64,000 nucleotides of DNA, taken from positions 4,154,001-4,218,000 of the forward strand of contig NC_089424.1 in assembly GCF_013426205.1 (NCBI RefSeq), written 5' to 3'. Source of the stretch: Metarhizium brunneum. Taxonomy: Eukaryota; Ascomycota; Sordariomycetes; Hypocreales; Clavicipitaceae. Position numbers and translations under genes: made by a program. The notes below the pieces were generated by a model. The model was not told the DNA's origin. It saw nothing but the letters and a program-made list of their open reading frames with translations, and did not search any database. Below, piece by piece: positions 1 to 10,568 of this stretch; within the stretch, counting starts at the first letter, position 1; every line of letters begins with the position of its first letter.

Positions 1-2102
1 AACTTCTGGCTTTAAATTAATATTTAGAATATCTTTTTAATTAAATTTTTTAAGTATCTAGTACTTTATATCTTTTAGTCCTTTTAAGAGCTACTTAAAG
101 CTCTTAAATATACTAATAATTTGGTTATTAAATATAATAGACTAAAAATAAGCTAAACTAGGTAAGTTCTTTTACTTAGGGGATATAATAAGCTAAGATA
201 TATTAGGGTTGTATATATAACCCTAGCTATAAAGATTATAAATTATATTAATTTTACTTAGCTGCTAATATAAATAAAACAAGTAATTAACCTATATATA
301 TTATTTAACTAAGAACTTCTAATAAATTCTATAATATTACTTAAACGCGGTTAGTAAAAATAATTATAATAATTAATTACTAAAAAGGCATTTTACTATA
401 CTTTATAATAGTAACTTAGCTTATATAGTAATATTTTATAATATAAGTAAGTAATAAAGTACTAAACTAATAACTTTATTACACTAAATACCTTTAAAGT
501 ATTAAGCTATAAAAGGTATATAAAACTAATAATATTAAATATTTATTTAGTATTTAATATAAAGAAAAACTTATATAATATTAAACTATTTATACTTTAA
601 AACAATAATTTCTTTTTTTATAATTAAGTAGGTATATATAAAATTACTGAATTTTAAACCAGATTATCTCTAGTATTTTAGTAACTAAATTATATATAAA
701 ATTAAATATAATATAATTATTATATTAAAATAATATTAGTAAAATTAATTAATAAAATAATATAAATAAAACTTATTATAATTTTTTTGTTTTAAATATC
801 TTAGATACTTTTATTTTTATATTTAATCCCTATTACTAAAAGGGCTTTATTAGGATTTTATATTATATTTACACGTTTTATATTCTTATTATTAATTTTC
901 TTTTAATCTAGATTCTTATTATTTTTGATTAATATTAACTTAATAAGTATTATAATATAGCTTTAATTTAAATATAATTACTTTTTTATATTATATTAAT
1001 TAATATAAATAATTATTATAATTAAGTAATACTTATTATTTTACTTTTATATATTACTTAACTTTTTTTTAAGAGTATTATATATTTTTTTATAGCTTAC
1101 TTATACTTTATAATATTATATAATTTTTTTAATTTATAATATTACTTAGCTTATATAGTATTTTACTTATTTTTTTATTTATATTTAGTAAAGGTTAACT
1201 ATACTTAATATTTTCTTGCTTACTTTATATATATATTTTCTAAAAGCTTAAACTTAGCTTTATACTTTTTATTACTTAAACTAAGAGGCTGGCTTAATAA
1301 GTAAAAATAATTAGTATAATTATATATATATTTTTATAAAATATACTAGAACTTATTATAACTATAATACTAAACTAGTATAATATTATACTAAAAAAAA
1401 CCCTAAAATAAGGGATTTATATACCTATAAGTATAATTACTAAAAATAATTAATAAAATCCATAAAAAATATATAAAAAAATATACTTAAAGTAATAAAT
1501 AATATATAAAAAAGTTATAATATATAAATTCTAAAGGCAAGTAAATATAAGTATAAAGTAACTTAATTACTCTACCTAGACCTACTTTGCCTTACTTTTT
1601 ATAGCTATAATTAGGTGTATAATTTTCTTGTTACTTATTTTTTTTAGCGCCTTACTTTTTTTATAATTATTATTAGGTATAAAGTTTTTCTTGCTATTAA
1701 TTTTTTTTTTCCTCTCCTTATTATACTTTCTTACTTATAATTACCTTTTTTTACTAGTTATTTTTATTACTTAATATTTCCTGCTTATAACCGCTATTTT
1801 TACTAGTTATTTTTACTATTTAATTTTACTAATTATATTATTATAAGCGGAAATATAATAATAATATAAAAATACCTAAGGTTCTTAGTTAAGAGGCTAC
1901 CTAGTATAACTAATAAGACCGCTACTTAAAATACATGTTACTTTAAACCTAATAATAAATAAATATAATTACTATAAATAATTATTATAATACTAATATT
2001 AAGCAGCTATAATATTACAAGAAATCTAGCGTTTCTAATAAAATATAAATACTATAATTCTAAAAGCACTCTTCTAGCGCCTTATAAAGGAGATTATTAA
2101 GG
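1..2102. repeat. AT-rich RIP-like block, left part
   Basis: The sequence is almost only A and T, with TA/TTA/TAT steps dominating and very few C or G. No open reading frame of useful length exists on either strand. This is the appearance of transposon DNA after repeat-induced point mutation. No LTR or inverted-repeat ends could be recognised in this stretch, so the original element type is unknown. Confidence 0.8.
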
Positions 2103-2107
2103 CCTAT

Positions 2108-2554
2108 TATTACGACCCAGTCACAAGCTGTAGCGTAGGTCGCAGGTTAAGCCGGCTACATAAGCCACGGGATAATATAAGCACAGTAAGTAACAGATTA
2201 ATAGTTAAAATAAGCTACTAATAGGGGAGAGTTTATTAATTATTTAATAAATTTTAAATAAACTAATAATATATATATAATTATAGTTTACTAGAACTTT
2301 AATAAATAATAAGTAAATATTATAATATATAAAAACCCTTAAATTTACTTTATAAATAAATTCTAGCTTTTTAGCTTCTAATAATAATTATTATATTAAT
2401 TTAAGCTTTACTTATAACTTTTTAACTCTGATTACTTAGTTATAATTTATAACCTATTACTAATATAATACCTAACTGCTTAGATTAACTGCCCTAGTAG
2501 CTTTACTAATATAAATTATAACTAGTTTATCTCTTAGGAACCTTAGCTGTTACA
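2108..2554 (-). mobile_element. Solo LTR with 5-bp target duplication
   Basis: Read on the minus strand this segment begins TGTAACAGCTAAGGTTCC and ends GGTCGTAATA, matching both ends of the 440-bp LTRs found at 10129, 14066, 21489 and 25406. It is flanked by the 5-bp direct repeat CCTAT (2103-2107 and 2555-2559). There is no internal domain, so it is a solo LTR left by recombination between two LTRs. Parts of it keep more G and C than the surrounding DNA, suggesting it is younger or less RIP-mutated than its host block. Confidence 0.85.
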
Positions 2555-2559
2555 CCTAT

Positions 2560-3478
2560 AATAACCACGTTTCCTGCTAGTATTAAAATACTATAAGTGC
2601 TCTATAAAAGTTAGCTAAAGTAGTATTAATCTAAATACTTATTAATATATAAACTTTATAAATATTTAATTACTTATTTATTAATTAAATATAAGTATAA
2701 ATATTTTAGCTTAATATATAAAGTATATTATAATTATACTTAAAAATTTTATTACTTTATATAATATATTAAATATTTTTAAAAAATAAAATACTACCTT
2801 TTTATAAAGTTATATAAAAGGTATATATATATACTTTTATATATTTATAATAATTATTTATATTAATTATTTTATAAGTAATTATAATAGTTTAAAATAA
2901 GGTAAAGCTATTAGTTATAAAAAATATATAATATACTTAAAAGTCTAAAACGCTGAATTTTAGGCGTGTTAAAATACTAAGAAACTAGTTTAATATAAGC
3001 TACTTTAATAAAAATACCTTAAATGTATATATATAAGGGAAGATAAGAAGGTGAAAGCTAAATATAAAAAACGTGTAGTATAAAGTATTATAGCTAAGAT
3101 AGTAAAAACTATTATAAAAGGGGAGAAAACCTAGGTATAAGTAAATAACTAAATAAATACTAAAAATACTATATAATTCTAGTATAGCTTATAATTACTT
3201 ACTTAAAGGTTTAAATAAATTAATAAAGTAAAAATATTAAGAAGAAAACTTTAGGTATAAAACTTTTTATAAATATAATTAAAAACTAATAATTTAAGGT
3301 TACTTATTATAATTAATTATTATAATTAATTAAAAGAAATTAATTTTTATTATTATATTATATTATTATATATTTTATAGGTATTTATAAGGTACTTATA
3401 TATTATATAAGTTACTTATAGTATACCTAATTTACTTATATAATAAAATAAGTAGCCCATAAATAACCCAAGAAAAGC
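2560..3478. repeat. AT-rich RIP-like block up to a sharp boundary
   Basis: The same A/T-only composition as 1-2102, with no gene. It ends abruptly near 3478, where a short GC-rich stretch containing GGGTGCCC and GGGTACCC (3487-3510) leads into normal coding DNA. The abrupt edge and the truncated gene next to it suggest that the block is an inserted or rearranged repeat, but no target duplication could be found because the other end is not recognisable. Confidence 0.7.
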
Positions 3479-4690
3479 TTAGATACCCACGGGTGCCCAG
3501 GGGTACCCGTTTTTACACCCTAGACCAGACTCTATAATGGGAGCAAAGTAGGGGGAGTGGTTTGTAGCGATGGCGCCTCCGGTCGTATTTCCACTTCCCC
3601 TAAAGTTCCAGTACGCATAAGGCACGTTATAACCGCCTCCAAGTGTCGAGAAGTCCTCGCACGCACGTGTGAGCTCCATTTCCAGAGCGTTGTCTCCAAA
3701 CATTTGTTTAAACACCTTTCCAACCGCATCCGATATTAACACGTCATTGCTCGTAAGAGGAGCACGAACCTTGATGTCGAATATTGGTTCCAGAGGCATA
3801 CCAGCTTCGCGACACGCCTCTCGAAACCGGCGCTTGATGAATTCGTGCACTTGTAGTCTAACCTCGACTTCCATCGTCTTTACGTCAAGGAGAATGTCAG
3901 CGTAGGCAACATAGTCATTGCCCGGTTCGCCGGCATGAAAACCCCAGCAAGCAATCGTGGCGTCTTTGCCTGGCCCGATTTCAGCCCTCACGGCGTCTTC
4001 AAGTCCAAGAACAACGCGCATCGCGATCGGGATAGGATCCGGATCCACACATTGCTGGGGATTTAGAGTCCCTTCGCATGGACCGCCAACAACTCGAACA
4101 CGTATGGAGTCTGCAGCTACAAGCACCGGGCCGGAGCGGATAGATACGGAACCTGTCGCTGAGGGAACCACGTGTTGAGCCAGCATGAGGTCCGGCACTG
4201 GAACGAGGTTGTATAGCCCATCATCAATCATAGCCTGCGCTCCTCCCGTCTCCTCCTCGTCGGGCTGAAAAACAATAAGAAGAGTGCCACTCCATTCCGC
4301 GGCTGCAGCCCGCAACAGGGCAGCCGCACCGAGAGGCGCCGCCATATTCATGTCATGACCACATGCTTGCATGACGGGCCGGTCATTGCCATGACGGTCC
4401 ACCATGCGCTTCTTGCTACTGTACGGCAAGTCTATTAACTCTTCAATGGGTAGAGCGTCCAGTTCAGCCCGTAGCATATGACCTTTTCAGCACCGTTTCG
4501 AAAGACCCCAACGACGCCATGACCGCCAATATGCTGGCGAACGTGGTATTTGAGTGACTCCAAATGCTTTGCAACCCTTTCTGCCTTCCTAGATTCCATG
4601 CCTGAAACTTTGATGTATCTCTTTGTAGAAGTTGGAAAGGGCTTCGAGCCTTGGTCGGCATTTTTCGACGACTTCTCCCTCATTTGCCAT
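3479..4690 (-). pseudogene. M20-family amidohydrolase pseudogene, frameshifted and 3'-truncated
   Basis: The M20 metallopeptidase/amidohydrolase family hydrolyses N-acyl or peptide-like bonds using two metal ions. The long frame (from 4477 down) shows the family signatures LRAELDALPIEE, QACGHDMNMAA, FQPDEEETGGAQAM and NHSPYFAP. The N-terminal part lies in other frames. A start at 4690 gives MANEGEVVEKC and then FYKEIHQS. After a +1 shift near 4615 the frame continues as GMESRKAERVAKHLESL and HIGGHGVVGVFRNG, and a second shift near 4482 returns it to the long frame. The original frame has a stop just after the first shift, and no intron signal fits, so the gene is broken. The C-terminus ends about 20 residues after NHSPYFAP, in sequence unlike the family, exactly at the AT-rich block. 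The dimerisation domain also looks divergent. Confidence 0.8.
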
Positions 4691-5693
4691 AGTAGGCTCA
4701 CCATTTTCCGTGATACTCTTGTGAGGAAACATTTGGTGCTGGTTGTTGCATCCGATTGACAGCTAGACATGGAGTTAGAGGCTCGGATCAAGCTTACAGG
4801 GCCACGGGTGTCTGTACCGTGGAATGGAATAATGCTTACTATAAAGCAGGCAATTGATCTTTGCGAATAAGAGAGCATAGAACCCCTAAAGGCCATTCTC
4901 TCTGAAATGCGTGCTTAGGGAGAGGGTAATGAGGAAGAACACGAAGAGGAAGCTAGGTACAAATCTTGGCCTGTGCGGCCTTTTACTCGGCTGCCGCAAA
5001 CACTGATGTAATCACTTTCTGGGTATCGACAATCAGCACATGTCCGCACATGCAGGAAATGAATGCGCTTTCGGCCGAAAGTTTACGCCTGGGCCAGAGT
5101 AAGTCAGCGGACGCGCTTACTTTTCATCTCCTTAAAAGCGCCCACCCCATGACGAGAGAAGTCTGATGATTGGAAATTGAAACCTATCCTAAAGCACCTT
5201 TATTTGAATACGAGAATCCTTCACTAGTATACGTGTTCTGGAATAAAAGGCTCAAACGGCTCCTAGACATGCACGCTGTGCGCATGTTCCAATGTTCAAT
5301 AGGCTGATTCCAACGTCCTCGACTGTGTGATCTTATCGACTACTATGCAACCAACATGTCAGAATCCACCAGAGCTGAGGTGGTCCATGCCCACAGGGTT
5401 CCCCGTTCCATGTATGCATCTTTGTCCCAACTCGCCGTGATAAGGAGGGCATGAGGGCATCCATAAAACTTCTCCAGACTCAGAAAAGCCTCCGGAGGTT
5501 TTTCCGCATCCTGTCCCCCGGCGCAGGTGCTATCCCTCACAAACAGTTAGGCCTACCACCGAATCCGAAGCCATGGAAAGACCAGACAAGCTCCCTAATG
5601 CTTGAGAGGCTTCGTGTTATGACGATTGTAAGTGGATGTCACCTGGCTCCGGCTATCTGGGGTAAGTCTCTTGCTGAGTAAATTGCGATGCAG
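4691..5693. other. Intergenic, no gene recognised
   Basis: Mixed-composition DNA with several short unrelated open frames on both strands. None shows a recognisable domain. The missing N-terminal (Rossmann) part of the SDR relic that starts at 5694 was looked for here and not found. Confidence 0.5.
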
Positions 5694-6141
5694 GGCCCGT
5701 ACCTTACAATGACGGAGTTTCTGCCGCAACTAGAGCCGGCCACAAATCCAAAGGTCATCAATATTTCGTCTTCTTTTGGCTCCATCTCGAGTAAGTAGCC
5801 CCTTTATTGCCATCCTGTCCCTTGCTTATCGAGAAGAACAACCATATAAGCTAATAATCTATGATGAATCGAATACAATCGGAACGTGTCTAGCGTATCG
5901 TGCTGCGAAATGCGCATTGAACCAAGTATCGGTTACACTAGCCCGAGAGTGGGAGTCTGAGGGGCGCAAAACTGCGATTATATGTGTAGAACCTGGCTTT
6001 TTATCTACTAGACTGACCGGCTGGGACGGAGAAGATGATATGGAAACCTGCATCACGGGCCTGATAAAAATTATCAGCTCCATCTCACTTGAAGATAATG
6101 GTGCTTTCCTAAAATGAGACGGTAGCAAGATCTCATTCTAA
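5694..6141 (+). pseudogene. Short-chain dehydrogenase/reductase relic
   Basis: This is the C-terminal half of a classical SDR (NAD(P)-dependent oxidoreductase). The strand reads GPYLTMTEFLPQLEP and NPKVINISSSFGSIS (strand beta-5 and the catalytic Ser region). After a stretch that may be an intron (GTAAGT at 5789) it reads LAYRAAKCALNQVSVTLA, containing the YxxxK active site, and then CVEPGFLSTRLTGW. The cofactor-binding TGxxxGIG half is not found upstream. The frame stops at a TGA (6115-6117) inside a normal SDR ending. Downstream of that stop the same frame continues DGSKISF and stops at 6139-6141. Relatives typically have FxKWDG here, so the stop is most simply a TGG to TGA change, a G-to-A transition of the RIP type. 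The relic lies between two AT-rich blocks. Confidence 0.7.
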
Positions 6142-7073
6142 ATGTGACTTCTGGCAGCAAAGAAGTGGCAAATACAACAATCTCCAGGTTAACGGCTGAG
6201 ACATGTTCTATTGGCTCAACACTACCTCACACATAGCGCTTCCTCTTGCCTAGACCACTAGTCCGAAGGTTATTGGTCACGATAGTTGCTCTTTCTAGGG
6301 CTTCAATGTTATTTCAGGGCTTGGATTGAGAGTCACAGCAGGGGGCTTCAGGAGCTTCAGCAGGGTATAAAAATGTCTGATGCAATTTCCCGGGTTTCCA
6401 GGGCCCTCAACCAAGTTATCCAGTCATCATCAATGTCAGAGAACTCACTGAATAAAGGCTCTCGTAATCATCCCAAAATACCTTCATTACGTCACGCAAA
6501 TTGCTGTTGTTTTCTCAACAGGGACTGTGCAATCAATCCCCGTCGTGAAAAAAATGAGGCGTCCAAGTTTCAAGGTATCTGGCTGAGTCTATAGTTTATA
6601 TTCGGGCTCTGTCGTAACTAGATGTTTAATAATTATAGTCGCTCAAATCCATTTTGGTCCATGGCTTGCTTACTTTCCCTTACATCCCCAACCTGGAAAG
6701 GCTAATGAAGTGATTCAGGCGTTGTGTTATTATGCGCCACCTTTTCGAACCTGGCGCTTGACCCATCAACTATGGCATCCAGATCGTCATTCCAGGAAGA
6801 AAAGACGGCGTAATATCAAATGGGCGCCTGGGTGAGCATGTATTCGTCGCCCACATAGAATAGTAATATTAGTAATCCACATGTATAATTGCTTGAAATA
6901 TCTGCAGGATTAGACCCCGCACCTTGTGAGTTGAACCATGAACACAACTTGTTCTCATCTATTTTTGCGCTCGTACAAGTGCGACAACCACAACCCAAGT
7001 TGGCCAGGGAGTCTGATTTTGGATTCATCATATATCTTATAACCTGGCGCTTTCAAACGTCACACGCGATAAC
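6142..7073. other. Intergenic, no gene recognised
   Basis: No reading frame with a recognisable domain. A 102-codon open frame (6286-6594) lacks any familiar motif and has the composition of chance. The last few hundred bases presumably carry the promoter of the oxygenase gene starting at 7074. Confidence 0.5.
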
Positions 7074-8148
7074 ATGGGCGGCATCGCCAATCAGCAACAT
7101 GCAATCCCCATCATCGATTTTGGCCCTCTTCTTCAAGATGACTGCACGCACGAAAATTTTGCCACCATCGGGAAAGAAATCTACGAAGCGTTTAGGGATT
7201 TTGGTTTCGCCTACATAAAAAACCACTCAGTTCCGCAGAAAGTGGTAGACGAGGCATTCCAATGGGTATCCAAGTTGTTCCCTCAAACGTAGCTTAGACA
7301 CGAATCTGACCAGAGGGCAGAGCCAACGCTTCTTCGCCCTGCCACAAGGCGAAAAGGACAAGGTTCCCCACCCTCGAGAAGGATGGTATCACCGAGGCTA
7401 CTCGGGCATCGGCCGCGAAAAAGTCTCCCAGATGGTTTTTGACGAGGAGGGCATCGCCAACCAACGTAAAAAGCCAGACTTCAAGGAATCCTACGAAATG
7501 GGTGCAGAGGGAAAGCTGCGAAACATTTGGCCTGCCGATAACGTGATCCCCGGGTTCCGCGACTTCTTCACCCAGTTTTACGAGATATGCTACGGCATGG
7601 AATTGCAACTGCTCCGCGCTATCGCCGTTGGCATGGGCCTGAAGGAGGATTTCTTTACCAATTACCACAAGACCAAGCAAAACCAGATCCGCCTGCTGCA
7701 CTACCCGCCAGCCAAAGAAGAACTCCTCGCGACCGGCAAACTAGAAAGTATCAGTGCCCATACCGATTTCGGTACGCTAACCATGCTCTTCCAGGACCAA
7801 GTCGGCGGACTCGAGGTCGAAGATATCCATGAAAAGGGCAAATTCAACCCAGCGCCCTATATCCCAGGAACAATGGTTGTCAATATCGGCGATCTACTTA
7901 TGAGATGGAGCAACGACGTGCTGCGGTCTACGCTGCATCACGTTCGTACGCCTCCAGCTGATGAGCCGTTGAAAGAGGGCGAACCGCGGATGACTCGCGA
8001 GAGGTACTCGATTCCATACTTTGTAGCCCCGGACATTGACTCTACAATTGACTGTATACCAGGCTGCTGGGGGCCGGAACGACCAAGGAAGTATGAGCCT
8101 ATTAATAGCAGCGAGTACCTGGATATGCGGCTGAATGCCACCTACTGA
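7074..8148 (+). CDS. 2-oxoglutarate/Fe(II)-dependent oxygenase (isopenicillin N synthase-like)
   Basis: A soluble non-heme iron oxygenase of the isopenicillin N synthase-like family; its substrate cannot be predicted. The model is join(7074-7265, 7321-8148), 339 residues, with a 55-nt intron (GTATCC donor, CTGAC branch, CAG acceptor). The intron restores the frame across an apparent stop, joining ...DEAFQW to SQRFFALPQGEK. The N-terminal DIOX_N domain starts IPIIDFGPLL. The jelly-roll core carries the iron ligands H211 and D213 (SAHTDFGTLTMLFQD) and H270 (STLHHVRTP), and the 2-oxoglutarate-binding RxS motif at R292-S294 (RYSIPYF). All key residues are present and length is normal, so it appears functional. 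It stands alone, about 110 bp from the transposon nest and between broken genes. Confidence 0.9.
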
Positions 8149-8250
8149 GCAGCATCAAGAGAACGGGCAAAGGTCCAGTGTGACATGAATAAATGAATTG
8201 TTTACAAAGAGAGTACTCGTGCACGCCTTTCTCGAGATGGTGCTGGCCAA

Positions 8251-8260
8251 CGTAGACCGG
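8251..8260. repeat. Target-site duplication of the DNA transposon, left copy
   Basis: The 10-bp sequence CGTAGACCGG lies immediately outside the left inverted repeat. An identical copy in the same orientation lies immediately outside the right inverted repeat at 26681-26690. Confidence 0.85.
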
Positions 8261-8380
8261 TGGATTGCTCGGCGCGCTCACCCCTTTTGCTCGGTGCGCT
8301 TAACCGCCCCACCACGCCCTGATTTTAGTCTAGTAATCCCGCGCTAAACCTTATAGTATATTTTTAGTATAAATATATAA
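8261..8380 (+). repeat. Left terminal inverted repeat, 120 bp
   Basis: Pairs with the reverse complement of 26561-26680. Shared blocks include TGGATTGCTCGGCGCGCTCA, CCACCACGCCCTGATTTTAG and TTTTTAGTATAAATATATAA. Similarity stops at 8380 and 26561, so the TIR ends there. Confidence 0.9.
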
Positions 8381-10128
8381 TAGCTTTTCTTAATACTAAA
8401 AGGCTATAATAAAAATTAATAAATTTTTTAAGGCTATAATATATAAATTTTTTAATAAGGCTATAGCTAATAAGGCCTTTTTTCTTTCTTTAATAATATT
8501 ATAAGCTTTATTATAATAGCTAAAAATCTAAAAAACCTGCCCTTAAATTTATTACTCTTAGTAGGTTATAGTAGTTTTAATAACCTTTATAACGCTATAT
8601 AAGTATTTAGTAAGTAAAATAATTATACTTTTAGTAAAAGCTTTATATAACTAAAAACCCTTATTAATAGTATTTAATAATTATAAGTAAGCTAGCTTAA
8701 CTATAATTACAGCGGCTATTAAAGGGTACTTAGAGGCGCTAGGCTTTAAAAAATAAGCTCTTAAAAAACCAGCTATACTTACTAGCTTAAGGTGATATTT
8801 ATTAATAATTCTAGTTATTAGGTATAATACTATAAAAAGTAAGGCTTTTATAATTATATTAGGTTAAGTAACTCTTTTAGGTATATAATATATTAAAAAT
8901 TTATATATTAATAAAAGAAGTAAATTTTAAGCCTTTTTAATTATATAAGCTTTTAACTTTAAGGTATTAGTATAATAATATATAAAGAAAATAAGAAGAA
9001 GCTTTTTTTTTAGCCTAAAGATATTTATAATTAATATTAAAAAGCTTATTAATATAAATTAACTAGCTATATATTTTCCTAGTAGTTTATTAAGAAACTA
9101 AAAAAAAAGAGCTATTTTTTTAGGTATATTTATAATAAAAACTATTATCTTAAAAGCGCTATTTAAACCTACCTTTTTTATATTAAAAAATAGAAGGTTT
9201 TTTTAGAATTTATTAGTATAGACTATACTTATAAGATAAATTATTAGGGTTTTTATTTATTAAATATTATTATTATTATAAATTAAAAATCTATTATAAA
9301 TATTATATTTGGCTTTATAAATTCTAAAAAGAAAAAGGGCTATTATTAAATATTAGCTATATTAGAAGAAATTCGCGCTAAGCTTTAGATATTATAGCTT
9401 AAAATTATTATAATAAACTTTAAAAAAGCATTAAAAAACGCTCTTAAAGTTATTTAGCTAGTAACTTAATAAGTGCTTTATATATAGTATATTTTAGCTA
9501 ATATTAAGAATAACTTTTATAAAAAGTAAATTAAAGCTATTAAAACTATTAATAATAATAATAATAATAAAAATAATAAATCAGATAATAAAGCTTTTAA
9601 TAATAGCTTAATAAGAGCTTTTTTAGCCTTTTAAATGCTAGTCTTTATAGCTATATTTAAGGATTTTTAATCTACTTAGATCTAGATAATTAATATATAT
9701 AAATTATAATAATTTAGTATTTTTTATTATATAAAAAATATATATTTTAAGTTTAAGTAATAATAGGCTTATTATTTTATAAAAGAATATTAAATATTTG
9801 GCGAAAAAGCGAATAGTTTTATAAAAGTCTTTTATAAAGCATTAAAAATCTAGCTATTTATAGGAATTAAGAATTTTATATTACTTACTAATAGAATTTT
9901 ATATATATTTAATACTTAAAACTATAATTATTATATAAAAATAATAAAAAACAAAGTTAAGTAATAATATTTAATTAACCGTAAGGAATAGCTTAGTAAG
10001 CTACCTATATAGATTTCCTATTAAGCTATTAACCTTTTAATTAAGTAATATAAGCTTATCTAAGCCTATAAAGCTAAAAAATAAGAGCTATAACCTTATA
10101 TAGGCTGTTTTACTAAGTAATTTAGTCT

Positions 10129-10568
10129 TGTAACAGCTAAGGTTCCTAAGGGATAAACTAGTTATAGTTTATATTAGTAGAGCTATTAAAGTAGTTAATT
10201 TAAGTAATTAGGTATTATATTAATAATAAGTTATAAATTATAATTAAGTAATTAAAATTAAAAAGTTATAAGTAAAGCTTATTTAATATAATAATTAGTA
10301 TTAAAAGCTAAAAAGTTAAGGTTTATTTATAAAGTAAAATTAAGGGTTTTTATATATTATAATAAATTACTTTTCTTATTATAATATTTTCTTTTAAATT
10401 ATTATTATAATTATAATTTTACTTATATAAATTATAGTTTTTTTTATAATTTAAATATAATAATTACCTTAACTATTAATTTATTATTTATTTTACTTAT
10501 ATTATTTTATAGCTTATATAGCTAGCTTAACTTATAATTTACTTTTTATATATAATTAGGTTATAATA
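10129..10568 (+). repeat. Outer element left LTR, 440 bp
   Basis: Starts TGTAACAGCTAAGGTTCC and aligns without gaps by length to the LTRs at 14066, 21489 and 25406. Preceded by the target duplication AGTCT. Confidence 0.85.

Noticed and set aside
1..3478. Centromere or mitochondrial DNA, judged by extreme AT content
   Set aside because: A solo LTR of the same family as the nearby nest lies within it, and no mitochondrial genes are seen; RIP-mutated repeats explain it more simply, although a pericentromeric position cannot be excluded.
6286..6594. 102-codon open frame on the plus strand
   Set aside because: No motif, no splice partner and no neighbour relation; composition is that of intergenic DNA.
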